Shown here: positions 33,071 through 41,377 of the stretch, piece after piece
Layout of the letters: each line of letters opens with the position of its first letter
Numbering within the stretch: the stretch's first letter is position 1
Source of the DNA: Clostridia bacterium
GTDB lineage: Bacteria; Bacillota; Clostridia; Christensenellales; Aristaeellaceae
Assembly (NCBI GenBank): GCA_017395065.1
Contig: JAFPWH010000006.1
Location: forward strand, 1-43,274
Length of the DNA: 43,274 nt
Direction of reading: 5' to 3'
The notes under the pieces: model-generated
What the model was told of the DNA's origin: nothing
Database searches by the model: none
Seen by the model: the letters and a program-made list of their open reading frames with translations, nothing else
Program-made: the position numbers and the translations under genes

Positions 33071-33967
33071 TTATTCGCACTTCAGTTTGTTCAGCCAATA
33101 CAAAAATCTTTCCTCCGGCTCGGCCTCGAAGACCATTCTTTTTCCGGTCTTCGGGTGCGTAAAGCCGATCCTGCCGGCGTGGAGCAGTTGCCCGCCCTCG
33201 ACGGGGAAGGGGCTCTTTTTCGGGCCGTACACGGGGTCGCCCAGCACGGGATGGCCGAGCAGGGCCATGTGCACCCGGATCTGATGCGTGCGCCCGGTGG
33301 AGAGCACGCACTCGAGGAGGCTTGCGCCCCTGAGCTCTTGGATCACGCGCCAGTGGGTCTTCGCGGGCTTTCCCCCGGGCACGACGGCCATCTTTTTGCG
33401 GTCCTGCGGATGCCGGCCGATGGGCGCGTCCACGTCGCCCTCGCTCTGCTTCATGTGCCCGATCACGATGGCCTTGTAGGCGCGCTCCACGCTGTGCGCG
33501 CCGATCTGTTCGGAGAGGCTCAGATGCGCTTCGTCGGTCTTGGCCACGAGCAAAAGGCCGCTCGTGTCCTTGTCGATCCTGTGCACGACGCCCGGGCGCT
33601 CCACGCCGCCGATGCCGCTCAGGTCGTCCAGCTGATACAAAAGCGCGTTCACCATCGTGCCGTCGCGGTTGCCCGCCGCGGGATGCACCACCATGCCGCT
33701 GGGCTTGAAGACGACGGCCATGCAGTCGTCCTCGTAGACGATCCGAAGCGGTATGTTCTCGGGCGAAATGACGCTTGGCACCGCCTCGGGGATCTCGAAA
33801 TCGACCGCGTCCCCGCTTTTCAGCAGAAAACCCGCCTTGGACGCCGTTTCGCCGTTTACCTTCACCAGCCCGTCTTTGATCAGCTTCGCCGCGCGCGTTC
33901 GCGTAACAGACGCGTTTTCGCTCAAAAACACGTCGAGCCGCCCGGGGTTTTCGCTGGTCAAAAGCAT
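33071..33967 (-). CDS. RluA-family pseudouridine synthase
   Basis: A 298-residue RNA-modifying enzyme converting uridine to pseudouridine in rRNA (RluD-like group). An N-terminal S4 RNA-binding domain (RLDVFLSENASVTRTRAAKL and KVNGETASKAGFLLKSGD) is followed by the catalytic domain with the essential aspartate in VHRIDKDTSGLLLVAKT. The terminal part keeps TGRTHQIRVHMALLGHP and VLGDPVYG. The ATG at 33967 is chosen because AAGGAG lies 10 bases ahead and S4 begins there. In Firmicutes this gene normally sits right behind lspA; here a repeat cluster separates them. The G+C-rich chromosome resumes at this gene. Confidence 0.93.
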   Translation of the reverse strand: MLLTSENPGRLDVFLSENASVTRTRAAKLIKDGLVKVNGETASKAGFLLKSGDAVDFEIPEAVPSVISPENIPLRIVYEDDCMAVVFKPSGMVVHPAAGNRDGTMVNALLYQLDDLSGIGGVERPGVVHRIDKDTSGLLLVAKTDEAHLSLSEQIGAHSVERAYKAIVIGHMKQSEGDVDAPIGRHPQDRKKMAVVPGGKPAKTHWRVIQELRGASLLECVLSTGRTHQIRVHMALLGHPVLGDPVYGPKKSPFPVEGGQLLHAGRIGFTHPKTGKRMVFEAEPEERFLYWLNKLKCE

Positions 33968-34035
33968 GGATGGTAAGCTCCTTGGGGGGATTTGAGGTGT
34001 ACACGGTTTCGTAGGCACCATTGCGGGGGATTCTC

Positions 34036-34371
34036 GCGATTCCGCAGGCACCGTAGCGGCGGCCTCAAGGCCGCCATTTTGTTGCGGATGCGCGGGGCAG
34101 CCGCGTTTTACGGCGTTTTAGTGCTTATACGCCATGCCCCATGGCGGCAGATTGCCGCCGCTACGGAGACGTTCGCGGGTTTTTTCAATATTGCGGGGGA
34201 CGTACGCCGTTGTTTAGGAACCCGTGGGGATGCACGCGATTCCGCAGGCGCCGTAGCGGCGGCCTCAAGGCCGCCATTTTGTTGCGGATATGCGGGATAG
34301 CCGCGATTTACGGCATTTTAGTGCGTATACGCCATGCCCCATGGCGGCAGATTGCCGCCGCTACGGAGACG
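34036..34371. repeat. Family A hairpin-repeat cluster between lspA and the RluA gene
   Basis: Two direct copies of an approximately 135-bp unit (34036-34171 and 34236-34371, period 200 bp). Each unit holds one forward core of the GGCGGCCTCAAGGCCGCC type and one inverted core of the GGCAGATTGCC type, back to back around GTATACGCCATGCCCC or its variant. This pairwise opposed layout resembles BIME units of REP sequences. No gene in 33968-34480. Confidence 0.87.
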
Positions 34372-34480
34372 TACCAGTTTCGCCGGCATCGTCGCGGGGA
34401 TACACACGGCGTCGTTTACCATTGTGGGGACGTTCGCGGCGTGGTCACTGCCGTTGCGGAAATGTACGCGATTTCGCGTC

Positions 34481-34939
34481 CTACCCGTCCTTTTTCACGA
34501 GCACGCACAGCGCGAAGGCCGCAGCGCCCAGGCAGACGCACACGTCCGCGAAGTTGAACACGGGAAAATCGACAAATTTCAGTTCGATCCAGTCGTTCAC
34601 GCCGCCGCGCAGCAGGCGCATATACAAATTGCACGCCCCGCCGCTCAGGCACGCGCAAAGGCTGAGCCTGGCCGGGGCGCACATTTTTCCAAACAGTACA
34701 AAGGCAGTGAGCGCGATCAGTATCACCGCGCTCAGCGCGTTGGCAAGAAACGCTTTGCCGCTCAGAAAACTGAACGCGGCGCCGCTGTTTTTTACGAGGC
34801 GCAGGCCGATTACGCCCTTCACGAGCGTTTTTTCGCCTTCGCCCACGAGCGTCAGGCACAGATGGTCCAGCGCGAAAACGAGCGCCGTCAGCGCGCAAAA
34901 CAGCGCCGCGCAGAGCGCAAAGGTCTTCTTCAGGCTCAT
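34481..34939 (-). CDS. lspA: Signal peptidase II (lipoprotein signal peptidase), divergent
   Basis: A 152-residue membrane aspartic protease that removes signal peptides from lipoproteins. Four membrane spans. The box VKNSGAAFSFL and both catalytic aspartates (GGVNDWIEL and FNFADVCVC) are present. Two usually conserved residues differ: the NLIDR box reads NLYMR, so its Asp is Met, and the Lys of DxxxK near the N-terminus is not Lys (LDHLCL). The start at 34939 has only a weak GGGA site. It is 25 bases after the DivIVA-like gene. The enzyme is probably active, since the catalytic pair is intact, but is a divergent form. Confidence 0.88.
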   Translation of the reverse strand: MSLKKTFALCAALFCALTALVFALDHLCLTLVGEGEKTLVKGVIGLRLVKNSGAAFSFLSGKAFLANALSAVILIALTAFVLFGKMCAPARLSLCACLSGGACNLYMRLLRGGVNDWIELKFVDFPVFNFADVCVCLGAAAFALCVLVKKDG

Positions 34940-34964
34940 CGCGTCCCTGTCTTCTCTGTTTTGT

Positions 34965-35543
34965 TTATTTGTCGGCGTTCAGCGCGCTGTCCTTGAGAAG
35001 CTGCGCCTGCTGCTCGATCAGCTGGGTGAAGCTCTTGTGATACTCTTCGCCCGCGGTCCTGATCTGCTCGTAGTCGTTCCTGGCCTGGGTGAGCTTGATC
35101 TGGCTCTGCTCTTCGAGCTTGGCGGCCTTGTCCTCGGCCTCGGCGACGATGCGGGAGGCCTGCTTTCTGCTGTCCTCGATCGTCTCGTCGGCGATGCGCT
35201 GGGCGGTGATCAGCGTCTCGCGCAGCGTGGTCTCCAGATTTTTGAAGTACTGCGGCTCGTTGAAGGTGGGGTCCTTTTCCACCTTGACGGGCGCGTTCTG
35301 CGCGGCCAGCGCGGTCTGCTCCGCCTGCTCTTTGGCGGCGTTGGCTTCGCCAAGCTGCTTTTTGAGGGAGGCTATCTGCGCCTTGAGGGCCTCGATCTCC
35401 TCGCTCATCTTCTGGTTTTCCTCGCCGAGTTCCTCGGTCTGGTCGGCCAGCTCGTCCAGAAAATCGTCCACCTCGTCGCGGGTGTAGCCGCGCATTTCGG
35501 TATTGAATTCCTTTTCGCGTATATCCTTTACAGTGATCGCCAT
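34965..35543 (-). CDS. DivIVA domain-containing protein
   Basis: A 192-residue cytoplasmic coiled-coil protein. The N-terminal DivIVA lipid-binding domain reads MAITVKDIREKEFNTEMRGY then TRDEVDDFLDELADQ, followed by a heptad coiled coil (about 35-80), a linker with the proline-rich NAPVKVEKDP, and a second coiled coil (about 100-185). DivIVA-type proteins bind curved membrane at poles and septa and recruit division or growth factors. It lies between yggT and lspA, the usual place in Firmicute division clusters. GAAAGGAAG precedes the ATG. Confidence 0.93.
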   Translation of the reverse strand: MAITVKDIREKEFNTEMRGYTRDEVDDFLDELADQTEELGEENQKMSEEIEALKAQIASLKKQLGEANAAKEQAEQTALAAQNAPVKVEKDPTFNEPQYFKNLETTLRETLITAQRIADETIEDSRKQASRIVAEAEDKAAKLEEQSQIKLTQARNDYEQIRTAGEEYHKSFTQLIEQQAQLLKDSALNADK

Positions 35544-35583
35544 GGTGTTTCCTTCCTTTCGTGGATTGTGGTTTTATGCTTCG

Positions 35584-35880
35584 TCAAAAGATGAGCTTGA
35601 CTATCCATTGCAATAGCTCGCACAGCAGTATCGCGACCGCCGGCGAAAAGTCCCAGCCGCCGAAGGAGCCGACGCGCGAAAGCGTCTGGCGGACGGGGCT
35701 GAGCACCGGCTCGGTCGCCGCGGTCAGAAAGCGGTCGACCCCGCTTGCGGGCAGTATGTTGAGGCGATGAAGCCAAGAAAGCAGTACCCTCAGAACGATC
35801 ATGAATTCGTAGATCGCGATGATCGTAACGATGATCCTGCCGATCGAGGTAAAGCCAAGTCTCGCGCCGAAAAAGATCAT
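35584..35880 (-). CDS. YggT family membrane protein
   Basis: A 98-residue protein with two membrane helices: SIGRIIVTIIAIYEFMIVLR near the start and AVAILLCELLQWIVKLIF at the end. Between them is the family's conserved loop, here VDRFLTAATEPVLSPVRQ. YggT (YlmG) proteins act near the division site and in cofactor or membrane organisation; the exact role is unsettled. It starts one base before the end of sepF is reached (gap 1), a coupled arrangement. Confidence 0.92.
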   Translation of the reverse strand: MIFFGARLGFTSIGRIIVTIIAIYEFMIVLRVLLSWLHRLNILPASGVDRFLTAATEPVLSPVRQTLSRVGSFGGWDFSPAVAILLCELLQWIVKLIF

Positions 35881-35881
35881 G

Positions 35882-36394
35882 TCAGTATCTCCTTTCTATA
35901 TGACGGGACATGTTCACGTTTACGTTCTTGGGAGCGATCAGATAGGTGTTGTCTGTGATCTTTCTGACCTTCGCGTTCAGGGCAAACGCCGCGCCCGCCA
36001 ACGTGTCGATGATGCGCTGGCTGGTCCGGTCGTCGGTGCCGTCAAAGTTGATGACCGCGCTGACGCCGGCGATGATGTCCTTGATCACCTGCGCGCACTC
36101 GCTTAAGGCGCTTATGTAATACACGACGGTGTCAGGCCGCGCGACGGGCGCGTTCTGCGGCTTTTTGAGCGCAAGCTGCTGCCGCGGGGCGCTTTTGACC
36201 CGGCTGCCCGCGTTGGGCGCAGCCGTTTCGCGGCCCCGCGCGCGCGAATACGCGCTTTCAAACACGCTGGGCCTGCCCGCGCTCTTTCGCCCGGACTCGT
36301 AGCGCGGAAGAGAGGACACGTCCTCGTCCACTTCCTCCACCTGTATGATCTTCAGTTTTTGCAACAGCTCCGTAAAGCTGCCTATTTTGGCCAT
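35882..36394 (-). CDS. sepF: Cell division protein SepF
   Basis: A 170-residue cytoplasmic protein that anchors FtsZ to the membrane. The N-terminal amphipathic helix is MAKIGSFTELLQKL. A variable, basic linker with many Arg, Ser and Ala residues follows (about 30-80). The C-terminal SepF domain starts at PDTVVYYISALSECAQVIKD and contains the FDG-x-D-x-R-x-x-Q-R motif in NFDGTDDRTSQRIIDTLAG. It sits between the HlyD-like gene and yggT. ylmE and ylmH, often present in such clusters, are absent here. Confidence 0.95.
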   Translation of the reverse strand: MAKIGSFTELLQKLKIIQVEEVDEDVSSLPRYESGRKSAGRPSVFESAYSRARGRETAAPNAGSRVKSAPRQQLALKKPQNAPVARPDTVVYYISALSECAQVIKDIIAGVSAVINFDGTDDRTSQRIIDTLAGAAFALNAKVRKITDNTYLIAPKNVNVNMSRHIERRY

Positions 36395-36421
36395 TTTCCC
36401 TGTTTTCCCCCAATGTGAAGC

Positions 36422-37624
36422 CTATTTTATCAGCACCTGATCTCCCGAGGAGAGCACGCCGTCTGTCAGCGGGACGAACAGCACCGTGCCGTCGTTCCTG
36501 TCTGCCAATACTTCAATATCGATGAACGTGCCGCCGGGCACGTCGTATTTCCAAAGTCCCTTGCGGCCGCTCTGCGTGTCCACGGCCTTTTTGTCCACGA
36601 TCAGGCCGCTCATGTTCGCGCCGATGGACGCGCTGCCGGTGCGAAGGTACATCAGCGAACCGATCGGCTGGTTCACCTCGAGCACCGCCATGCAGGTCGA
36701 GCCGTCCTTTTGCACGCGGGTCACCGTGCCCTCGTAGAGCAGCTCGTCGTAGCCGTCCACGATGAAGGAATACTTCGTGTCCAGCGTCGGGTTCCAGTTC
36801 TCATCCTGCCCCATCAGTATGATGTACCAGTGGTTCTGGTTCATCACGCGGTAGATCGCTTCGTCCTTTTTGCTCTTGACCTCGTCGCCGAGCGTCCCGT
36901 GGGATAGCGCCGTGCGCACGTCGTTCAGATCGATCTCGTCGATCCTTGAGGCGTTCAGATAGCTTTCGTACCCGTCCATGTAAAAGCTCACCAGCCCGCT
37001 TTCCGGCGCGGTCTTGGGCGTCTGCCAGCCGGAGATGGCGTTCAGGTTCTGATTCTCGTCGTCGTAATATTTTACCAGCCGCGCGTCCGACATCTGGCTC
37101 GAGCGCATGTAAGTGCGCCTTTCCTCCATCGCCTTTTCAAGGTTGCCGACCGCCGAGAGCAGGTTTCCCCTGACGTCCCCGCGGATCTGCGCCTTGAGCT
37201 CCAGCGCCTCCTGCTGAACGGTCAGGTTCAGTTCGTTCAGCGTCGAATCCAATTCGTTTCCCAGAACCAGCTTGTGGTAGGCCTGTATGTTCTTCCGGTT
37301 GGTGTTGAGCGAATTTTTGAGCTTTTCCACGTAGGCGGAGGTGTAGACGTAGGCCACCACGTCGCCCTGGTTCACCGTCGAACACTCCTCGACGGCGTAC
37401 TCGATCATGTCCACCTGGGTGTCGCGGGTGACGGCGCTTTCGTCGCGCACGATCAGGCACTGCACGCTGCGCGTGTCCGAAGCGGTGCCCTCGTAAATGT
37501 TCGTGACCTCGCTGACCGCAAACAGCGAGTCCCTGAACAGGATCACGAACAAAAGAATGATCAGCACCAGTATCAGATAGAACCTTCCCGTCACGCGGAT
37601 GCGCATGTCTTCCCTCCGAGCCAT
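36422..37624 (-). CDS. HlyD-like membrane-anchored protein of the sepF cluster
   Basis: A 400-residue protein anchored by one N-terminal helix (FYLILVLIILLFVILF). Its outward part begins with a beta domain, has a coiled-coil hairpin (about 105-180, NSLNTNRKNIQAYHK and neighbours) and returns to beta-barrel segments (YDELLYEGTVTRVQKDG). This is the layout of HlyD/periplasmic-adaptor-like proteins, which are found beside sepF in several Clostridia. The ATG at 37624 has AGGAG upstream. A strong promoter precedes it, so it leads the operon sepF, yggT, divIVA, lspA. Its role in division is inferred from place only. Confidence 0.8.
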   Translation of the reverse strand: MARREDMRIRVTGRFYLILVLIILLFVILFRDSLFAVSEVTNIYEGTASDTRSVQCLIVRDESAVTRDTQVDMIEYAVEECSTVNQGDVVAYVYTSAYVEKLKNSLNTNRKNIQAYHKLVLGNELDSTLNELNLTVQQEALELKAQIRGDVRGNLLSAVGNLEKAMEERRTYMRSSQMSDARLVKYYDDENQNLNAISGWQTPKTAPESGLVSFYMDGYESYLNASRIDEIDLNDVRTALSHGTLGDEVKSKKDEAIYRVMNQNHWYIILMGQDENWNPTLDTKYSFIVDGYDELLYEGTVTRVQKDGSTCMAVLEVNQPIGSLMYLRTGSASIGANMSGLIVDKKAVDTQSGRKGLWKYDVPGGTFIDIEVLADRNDGTVLFVPLTDGVLSSGDQVLIK

Positions 37625-37640
37625 ATGGTTACTCCTAAAC

Positions 37641-37669
37641 ATTATATATCAAAAACAGACATTTTTCAA
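37641..37669 (-). promoter_or_regulatory. Promoter of the sepF-divIVA-lspA cluster
   Basis: On the minus strand TTGAAA (37669-37664), 17 bp, TATAAT (37646-37641), about 17 bases before the first start codon. Confidence 0.8.
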
Positions 37670-37758
37670 TAATATTTTTGTAATAATTACCCCCGCCCCC
37701 GCCCCTGACGTAACTTTTAACATCTTTTCCCCTTCCTGAGCAAAAAGCGCCGCCGCGA

Positions 37759-37770
37759 CGAAACGTTTCG
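37759..37770. promoter_or_regulatory. 12-bp perfect palindrome between divergent promoters
   Basis: CGAAACGTTTCG resembles the core of LacI/CcpA-family operators (TGAAACGTTTCA-like). It lies 27 bases upstream of the -35 box of the DUF362 gene and could serve either direction. Confidence 0.4.
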
Positions 37771-37797
37771 CATCCATACCGACCGTGAATTTTCCTG

Positions 37798-37826
37798 TTG
37801 CAACGGCGCGCTTTCTGTGTTATCAT
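37798..37826 (+). promoter_or_regulatory. Promoter of the DUF362 gene
   Basis: TTGCAA (37798-37803), 17 bp, TATCAT (37821-37826), about 70 bases before the start codon. Confidence 0.7.
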
Positions 37827-37900
37827 CTGTACGTGAGAAAAACAAAGAACGCAAAATCGCTTGCCCCGGCGCAAAGCCCGGCAGGCATCGGGAGGAAAAA

Positions 37901-39028
37901 ATGGAGAAGGCGAAGGTTTATTTTTCGGATTTTCGAACGCGGGTGGGCGTGAGCCAGGGCGTGAAGCTGCAAAGGCTGATCCGCAGGGCGGGCATCGATC
38001 AGATCGATTTTGAGGGAAAGTTCGTCGCGATCAAGATGCACTTCGGCGAGCTGGGCAATTTTGCCTACCTTCGGCCAAATTACGTCAAAGCCGTCGCGGA
38101 CGTCATAAAAGATCTGGGCGGCAAGCCGTTTTTGACCGACTGCAACACGCTGTACCCCGGCAGCCGCAAAAACGCGCCGGATCATCTGGCGAACGCCGAG
38201 ATGAACGGCTTCAACAGCGTGACCACGGGCTGCCACATCATCATCGGCGACGGCCTGAAGGGCACCGACGACGTCGAGGTGCCCGTGCAAAACGGCGAAT
38301 TCTGCAAAACCGCGCTGATCGGCCGCGCGGTGATGGACGCGGACGTCGTGATCTCCCTGAGCCACTTCAAGGGCCACGAGGAGACGGGCTTCGGCGGCGC
38401 GATCAAGAACCTGGGCATGGGCTGCGCAAGCCGCGCCGGCAAAATGCACCAGCACAACGATGGCACGCCCCGCGTGGACCCCGCCGCGTGCCGGGGCTGC
38501 CGCCGCTGCGCCGCCCACTGCGGAAGCGACGCGATCCTGTACGGAAAAGACGGCAAGGCCCGCATCGACGTAAATCTCTGCAAGGGCTGCGGGCGCTGCA
38601 TCGGCGCGTGCGCCTTCGACGCCATCAGCAACATAAACGACAGCGCGGGCGACATGCTCTGCCGCAAGATGGCCGAATACACGCAGGCCGTGTGCTTCGG
38701 CCGCCCCTGCTTCCACATCAGCCTGATCATGGACGTTTCGCCCAACTGCGACTGCCACGGCGAAAACGACGCGGCGATCCTGCCGAACATCGGCATGCTC
38801 GCCTCCTTCGACCCCGTCGCGCTGGATCAGGCCTGCGCCGACCTTTGCCAGCAGGCGACGCCGGTCAGAAACAGCCAGCTTGGCGACAACCTTGCCCGCC
38901 CGGGCTGGCAGTGCCACCACGACCATTTCAAGGACAGCAATCCCAACGTCCACTGGAAGGAGACCCTCGCCCACGGCGAAAAGATCGGCCTGGGCACGAG
39001 GGAATACGAGCTGATCACGGTGAAATAG
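37901..39028 (+). CDS. DUF362 protein with two [4Fe-4S] ferredoxin motifs
   Basis: A 375-residue cytoplasmic protein. The N-terminal DUF362 domain contains KMHFGELGN (about residue 49) and SLSHFKGHEETGFGGAIKNL (about 158-177). It is followed by a two-cluster ferredoxin insert, CRGCRRCAAHC and CKGCGRCIGAC (about 195-245), each CxxCxxCxxxC plus a proline-free tail. The C-terminus returns to DUF362 with SPNCDCHGENDAAI and FDPVALDQACAD. The family is linked to redox or cofactor chemistry but has no agreed reaction. The ATG at 37901 is preceded by GGGAGG. It is a single-gene unit with its own promoter and terminator. Confidence 0.92.
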   Translation: MEKAKVYFSDFRTRVGVSQGVKLQRLIRRAGIDQIDFEGKFVAIKMHFGELGNFAYLRPNYVKAVADVIKDLGGKPFLTDCNTLYPGSRKNAPDHLANAEMNGFNSVTTGCHIIIGDGLKGTDDVEVPVQNGEFCKTALIGRAVMDADVVISLSHFKGHEETGFGGAIKNLGMGCASRAGKMHQHNDGTPRVDPAACRGCRRCAAHCGSDAILYGKDGKARIDVNLCKGCGRCIGACAFDAISNINDSAGDMLCRKMAEYTQAVCFGRPCFHISLIMDVSPNCDCHGENDAAILPNIGMLASFDPVALDQACADLCQQATPVRNSQLGDNLARPGWQCHHDHFKDSNPNVHWKETLAHGEKIGLGTREYELITVK

Positions 39029-39082
39029 AGGTACGAAAGGCCGAAAACCGACGGATCGTTCGATGCGTGCGCCGGAAAGCGA

Positions 39083-39116
39083 CCCCGCCGCCATGGGTGC
39101 GGCGGGGTTGTGTTTT
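39083..39116 (+). terminator. Intrinsic terminator of the DUF362 gene
   Basis: CCCCGCCGC (39083-39091) pairs with GCGGCGGGG (39099-39107), followed by TTGTGTTTT. Confidence 0.85.
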
Positions 39117-39149
39117 GGGAACGGGATGGGGATAAATGCCGCGCCGTCT

Positions 39150-39480
39150 CCGTAGCGGCGGCAATCTGCCGCCATGGGGAATTGCGTATACGCAGCGGCA
39201 CGGCGTAAAACGCTGTTTTCCCTGCAAATATGAATTGCCCATGGCGGCCTTGAGGCCGCCGCTACGGTGCGGACGGGATTTACAACCTTCAACCAAAGCC
39301 GTTTCGTATACGCCAAAATGGTGCGGGCGAAATGTTTTCGTTTGACACACGGCATTCCGTATACGCCGTAGCGGCGGCGTCTACGCCGCCATGGGGAATT
39401 GCGTATACGCAGCGGCACATCGTAAAACGCAGTTTTCTCGCGTATCCGCTTCACCCATGGCGGCAGATTGCCGCCGCTAC
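39150..39480. repeat. Family A hairpin-repeat cluster between convergent genes
   Basis: Four cores: 39150-39173, 39243-39266 (inverted, GGCGGCCTTGAGGCCGCC), 39366-39390 (GGCGGCGTCTACGCCGCC) and 39459-39480 (inverted). Three different but fully paired stem tips are present in one cluster. Shared spacers include GGGGAATTGCGTATACGCAG at two places. No gene in 39117-39620. Confidence 0.88.
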
Positions 39481-39620
39481 AGACATAACGCGGTGTCCGT
39501 CAACGGCGCGGCGTCCGCCAACGGCGCATCATCCGTCACTGACACTGTTGCAAACAATTCGATTTCGACATGAACGGCGCGGCGTTTTCCCGACGCCGCG
39601 CCGCTTTCCTCAAAAACTCC

Positions 39621-40541
39621 TCACACGCTCTCCGACGTATGCCTGACCTGCGAAACCCTGGCGGCGGCTTCCTCTTCGCCGGAGATGTCGAAATACGGGC
39701 CGTCGTACCCTTCGAACAGATTTTCCGGTATCTGCGCCGTCCAGCCGCCGATCTCAAACTCCGGCACGGGCAAACCCAGCGCATGCAGCGTCACGGCAGC
39801 GATGTCGCGGATGTTCATTTTGCCGATTTTGCCGCTTTTTACGGTTCTTCCGCGCGCCAAAAAGCTTATCAGCCTTTCCTCGTCGCTCAAGCCCCCGTGA
39901 CGGCCGAAAAACGTGCCGTCCTCCTTTTTTTCGCAGGTGCCGCCGTGGTCGCTTACGACGCAAAACAGCGTGTCCTCTTCGATGCCCGCCCTTTTGCAGG
40001 CTTCGAACAGCCGGGAAACGTAGCCGTCTGCGATTTCGATCTGCGCCATGTACTTTTCCGTTCCGTAGCCGTTTGCGTGCCCCGCGCCGTCCACGCTGTC
40101 CATGTGGACGAACATGAAGACGGGCTTGTTTTCGATCAGGTATTCGCAGGCGGGAGCGATCAGCTCTTCGTCCCTGAGGCTTAAGCAGTCCACGCCCGCG
40201 CTTTCCTCCGCGACGCCCGTGATCAGCGGCGTCCAGTCGCAGTAGGCCGCGATCTTTTTATCGGGAAACGCCCTTCGGAGGCGCTTGTAGAGCGTCGGGA
40301 AGGGGCTGTCCTCGGGATAGGGACGCTTTGCGATCAGCGCGTTGTTAAGGCCGTGCTTGAGCGGACTCACCCCCGTCAGCATGGAGCCCCAGCACTCCGC
40401 GCTGATCGTGGGATTGGACGCCAGCGCCTCGTACGTCACGGCGCCGCGCGCGAAGATCCTGTCCATTTCGGGCGTGTTCGCGTCTTTCAGAAACGCGCCG
40501 GCCCCGTCGACGCCCGCGATGACGACATGCCTGTAATTCAT
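39621..40541 (-). CDS. Alkaline-phosphatase-superfamily phosphodiesterase/pyrophosphatase-like protein
   Basis: A 306-residue protein (from the ATG at 40541) of the nucleotide pyrophosphatase/phosphodiesterase type. Metal and catalytic residues are visible: Asp in VIAGVDGAG (residues 7-15), the nucleophile Thr in ASNPTISAECWGSM, then HMDSVDGAGHANGYG, VVSDHGGTCE and RHGGL. No signal peptide, so it acts in the cytoplasm. An ATG at 40556 is also possible but has no ribosome site; the chosen one has only a weak GGGA. It begins right after the HAD gene's stop and is probably its partner. Its substrate is unknown. Confidence 0.85.
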   Translation of the reverse strand: MNYRHVVIAGVDGAGAFLKDANTPEMDRIFARGAVTYEALASNPTISAECWGSMLTGVSPLKHGLNNALIAKRPYPEDSPFPTLYKRLRRAFPDKKIAAYCDWTPLITGVAEESAGVDCLSLRDEELIAPACEYLIENKPVFMFVHMDSVDGAGHANGYGTEKYMAQIEIADGYVSRLFEACKRAGIEEDTLFCVVSDHGGTCEKKEDGTFFGRHGGLSDEERLISFLARGRTVKSGKIGKMNIRDIAAVTLHALGLPVPEFEIGGWTAQIPENLFEGYDGPYFDISGEEEAAARVSQVRHTSESV

Positions 40542-40557
40542 TTGCTTTTTTCCCATA

Positions 40558-41034
40558 TTATACGAAATGCTTTCTTTTTTTGATCTGCTCCGCGCGGCGC
40601 ACGATCTTTTCCTGCCAGTCGTCGTCCTGCGCGTTCAGCTGGTAGGCCTCGAAGCCGTACTGCCCCGCCGCGGTGCAGATGACCGATTCGTCGTCCACGT
40701 GCAGCGAGATGTGGTAGCGGCTGGGCAGCTTTTGGGGAAGCACCGTCTGCCTGTTCCCCTGTACTTCCTTCAGGTGCCGCTGCGCGTTCACGATGCCGTC
40801 CAGCTTTACGCCGTAGAGGCGGAACAGGCTGCGGATATACCGCTCCGTACGGAAGGAGGACGTGTACACCCACACCTCGTAGCCCAGCTGCTGAAGGCGG
40901 TTGATGAGCGCGGGGGTGCCGAGGCGCAGCCGCTCCTTAAAGAAGTTTCCCAGCGGAAACTTAAGCGGCGGCTCTGTCTTGTGCGTCGCGGGCGAAACGA
41001 ACAGCACCTCGTCCAGATCGAACGAGACCCGCAT
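40558..41034 (-). CDS. HAD superfamily protein
   Basis: A 158-residue HAD-fold protein. Motif I is SFDLDEVLF with both aspartates (DxD), motif II is the VWVYTSS serine or threonine, and motif IV is the acidic HVDDESV. There is almost no cap, so larger or protein-bound phosphorylated substrates are possible. The ATG at 41034 is chosen because motif I normally lies at the very N-terminus and GGAG is near it; longer forms (ATG at 41061 or 41109) are open. It shares a transcript with the phosphodiesterase gene. No exact substrate can be given. Confidence 0.75.
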   Translation of the reverse strand: MRVSFDLDEVLFVSPATHKTEPPLKFPLGNFFKERLRLGTPALINRLQQLGYEVWVYTSSFRTERYIRSLFRLYGVKLDGIVNAQRHLKEVQGNRQTVLPQKLPSRYHISLHVDDESVICTAAGQYGFEAYQLNAQDDDWQEKIVRRAEQIKKRKHFV

Positions 41035-41198
41035 TTTCTCCGTGCGCGTATACTCACCCATGCTGCGCCGTGCCGCCTGCCTTCCCTTCGCTGAAATCGC
41101 CGGCTCCATGATACGCCTTATCCGCCCCGCTGTCAATAGAAAACCCCTGCGAACCGCGTTTTCGCGCCCCGCGTTAATCCTTGGTAAATCACGTCTAA

Positions 41199-41351
41199 CC
41201 GGCTGTCACCCTCCCCGGGCGGGCGTATAAAGGGATCGAGTTCGACATGATCCCCGCCGACGACACGGACGAAAGCCTCACCCAGGAGCAGATCGACCTG
41301 TGCATCCGGTTTTTGAGCGACATGGACTTTATCCCGATCGAAGCCGAATAA
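41199..41351 (+). pseudogene. 3' remnant of an unrecognised plus-strand gene
   Basis: An open frame without start codon reads LPGRAYKGIEFDMIPADD and on to QIDLCIRFLSDMDFIPIEAE, stop TAA at 41349-41351. Composition looks coding. It is followed 26 bases later by a strong terminator of the same strand, as expected for a real gene end. The front is missing and no parent family is recognised. The strand is opposite to both neighbours. Confidence 0.5.
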
Positions 41352-41377
41352 ACGAAAAGCAAAGCAAACCAAAGATG

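Noticed and set aside
37823-39454. 543-codon minus-strand open frame opposite the DUF362 gene
   Set aside because: Runs through family A repeats and antisense of ferredoxin motifs; not coding-like.
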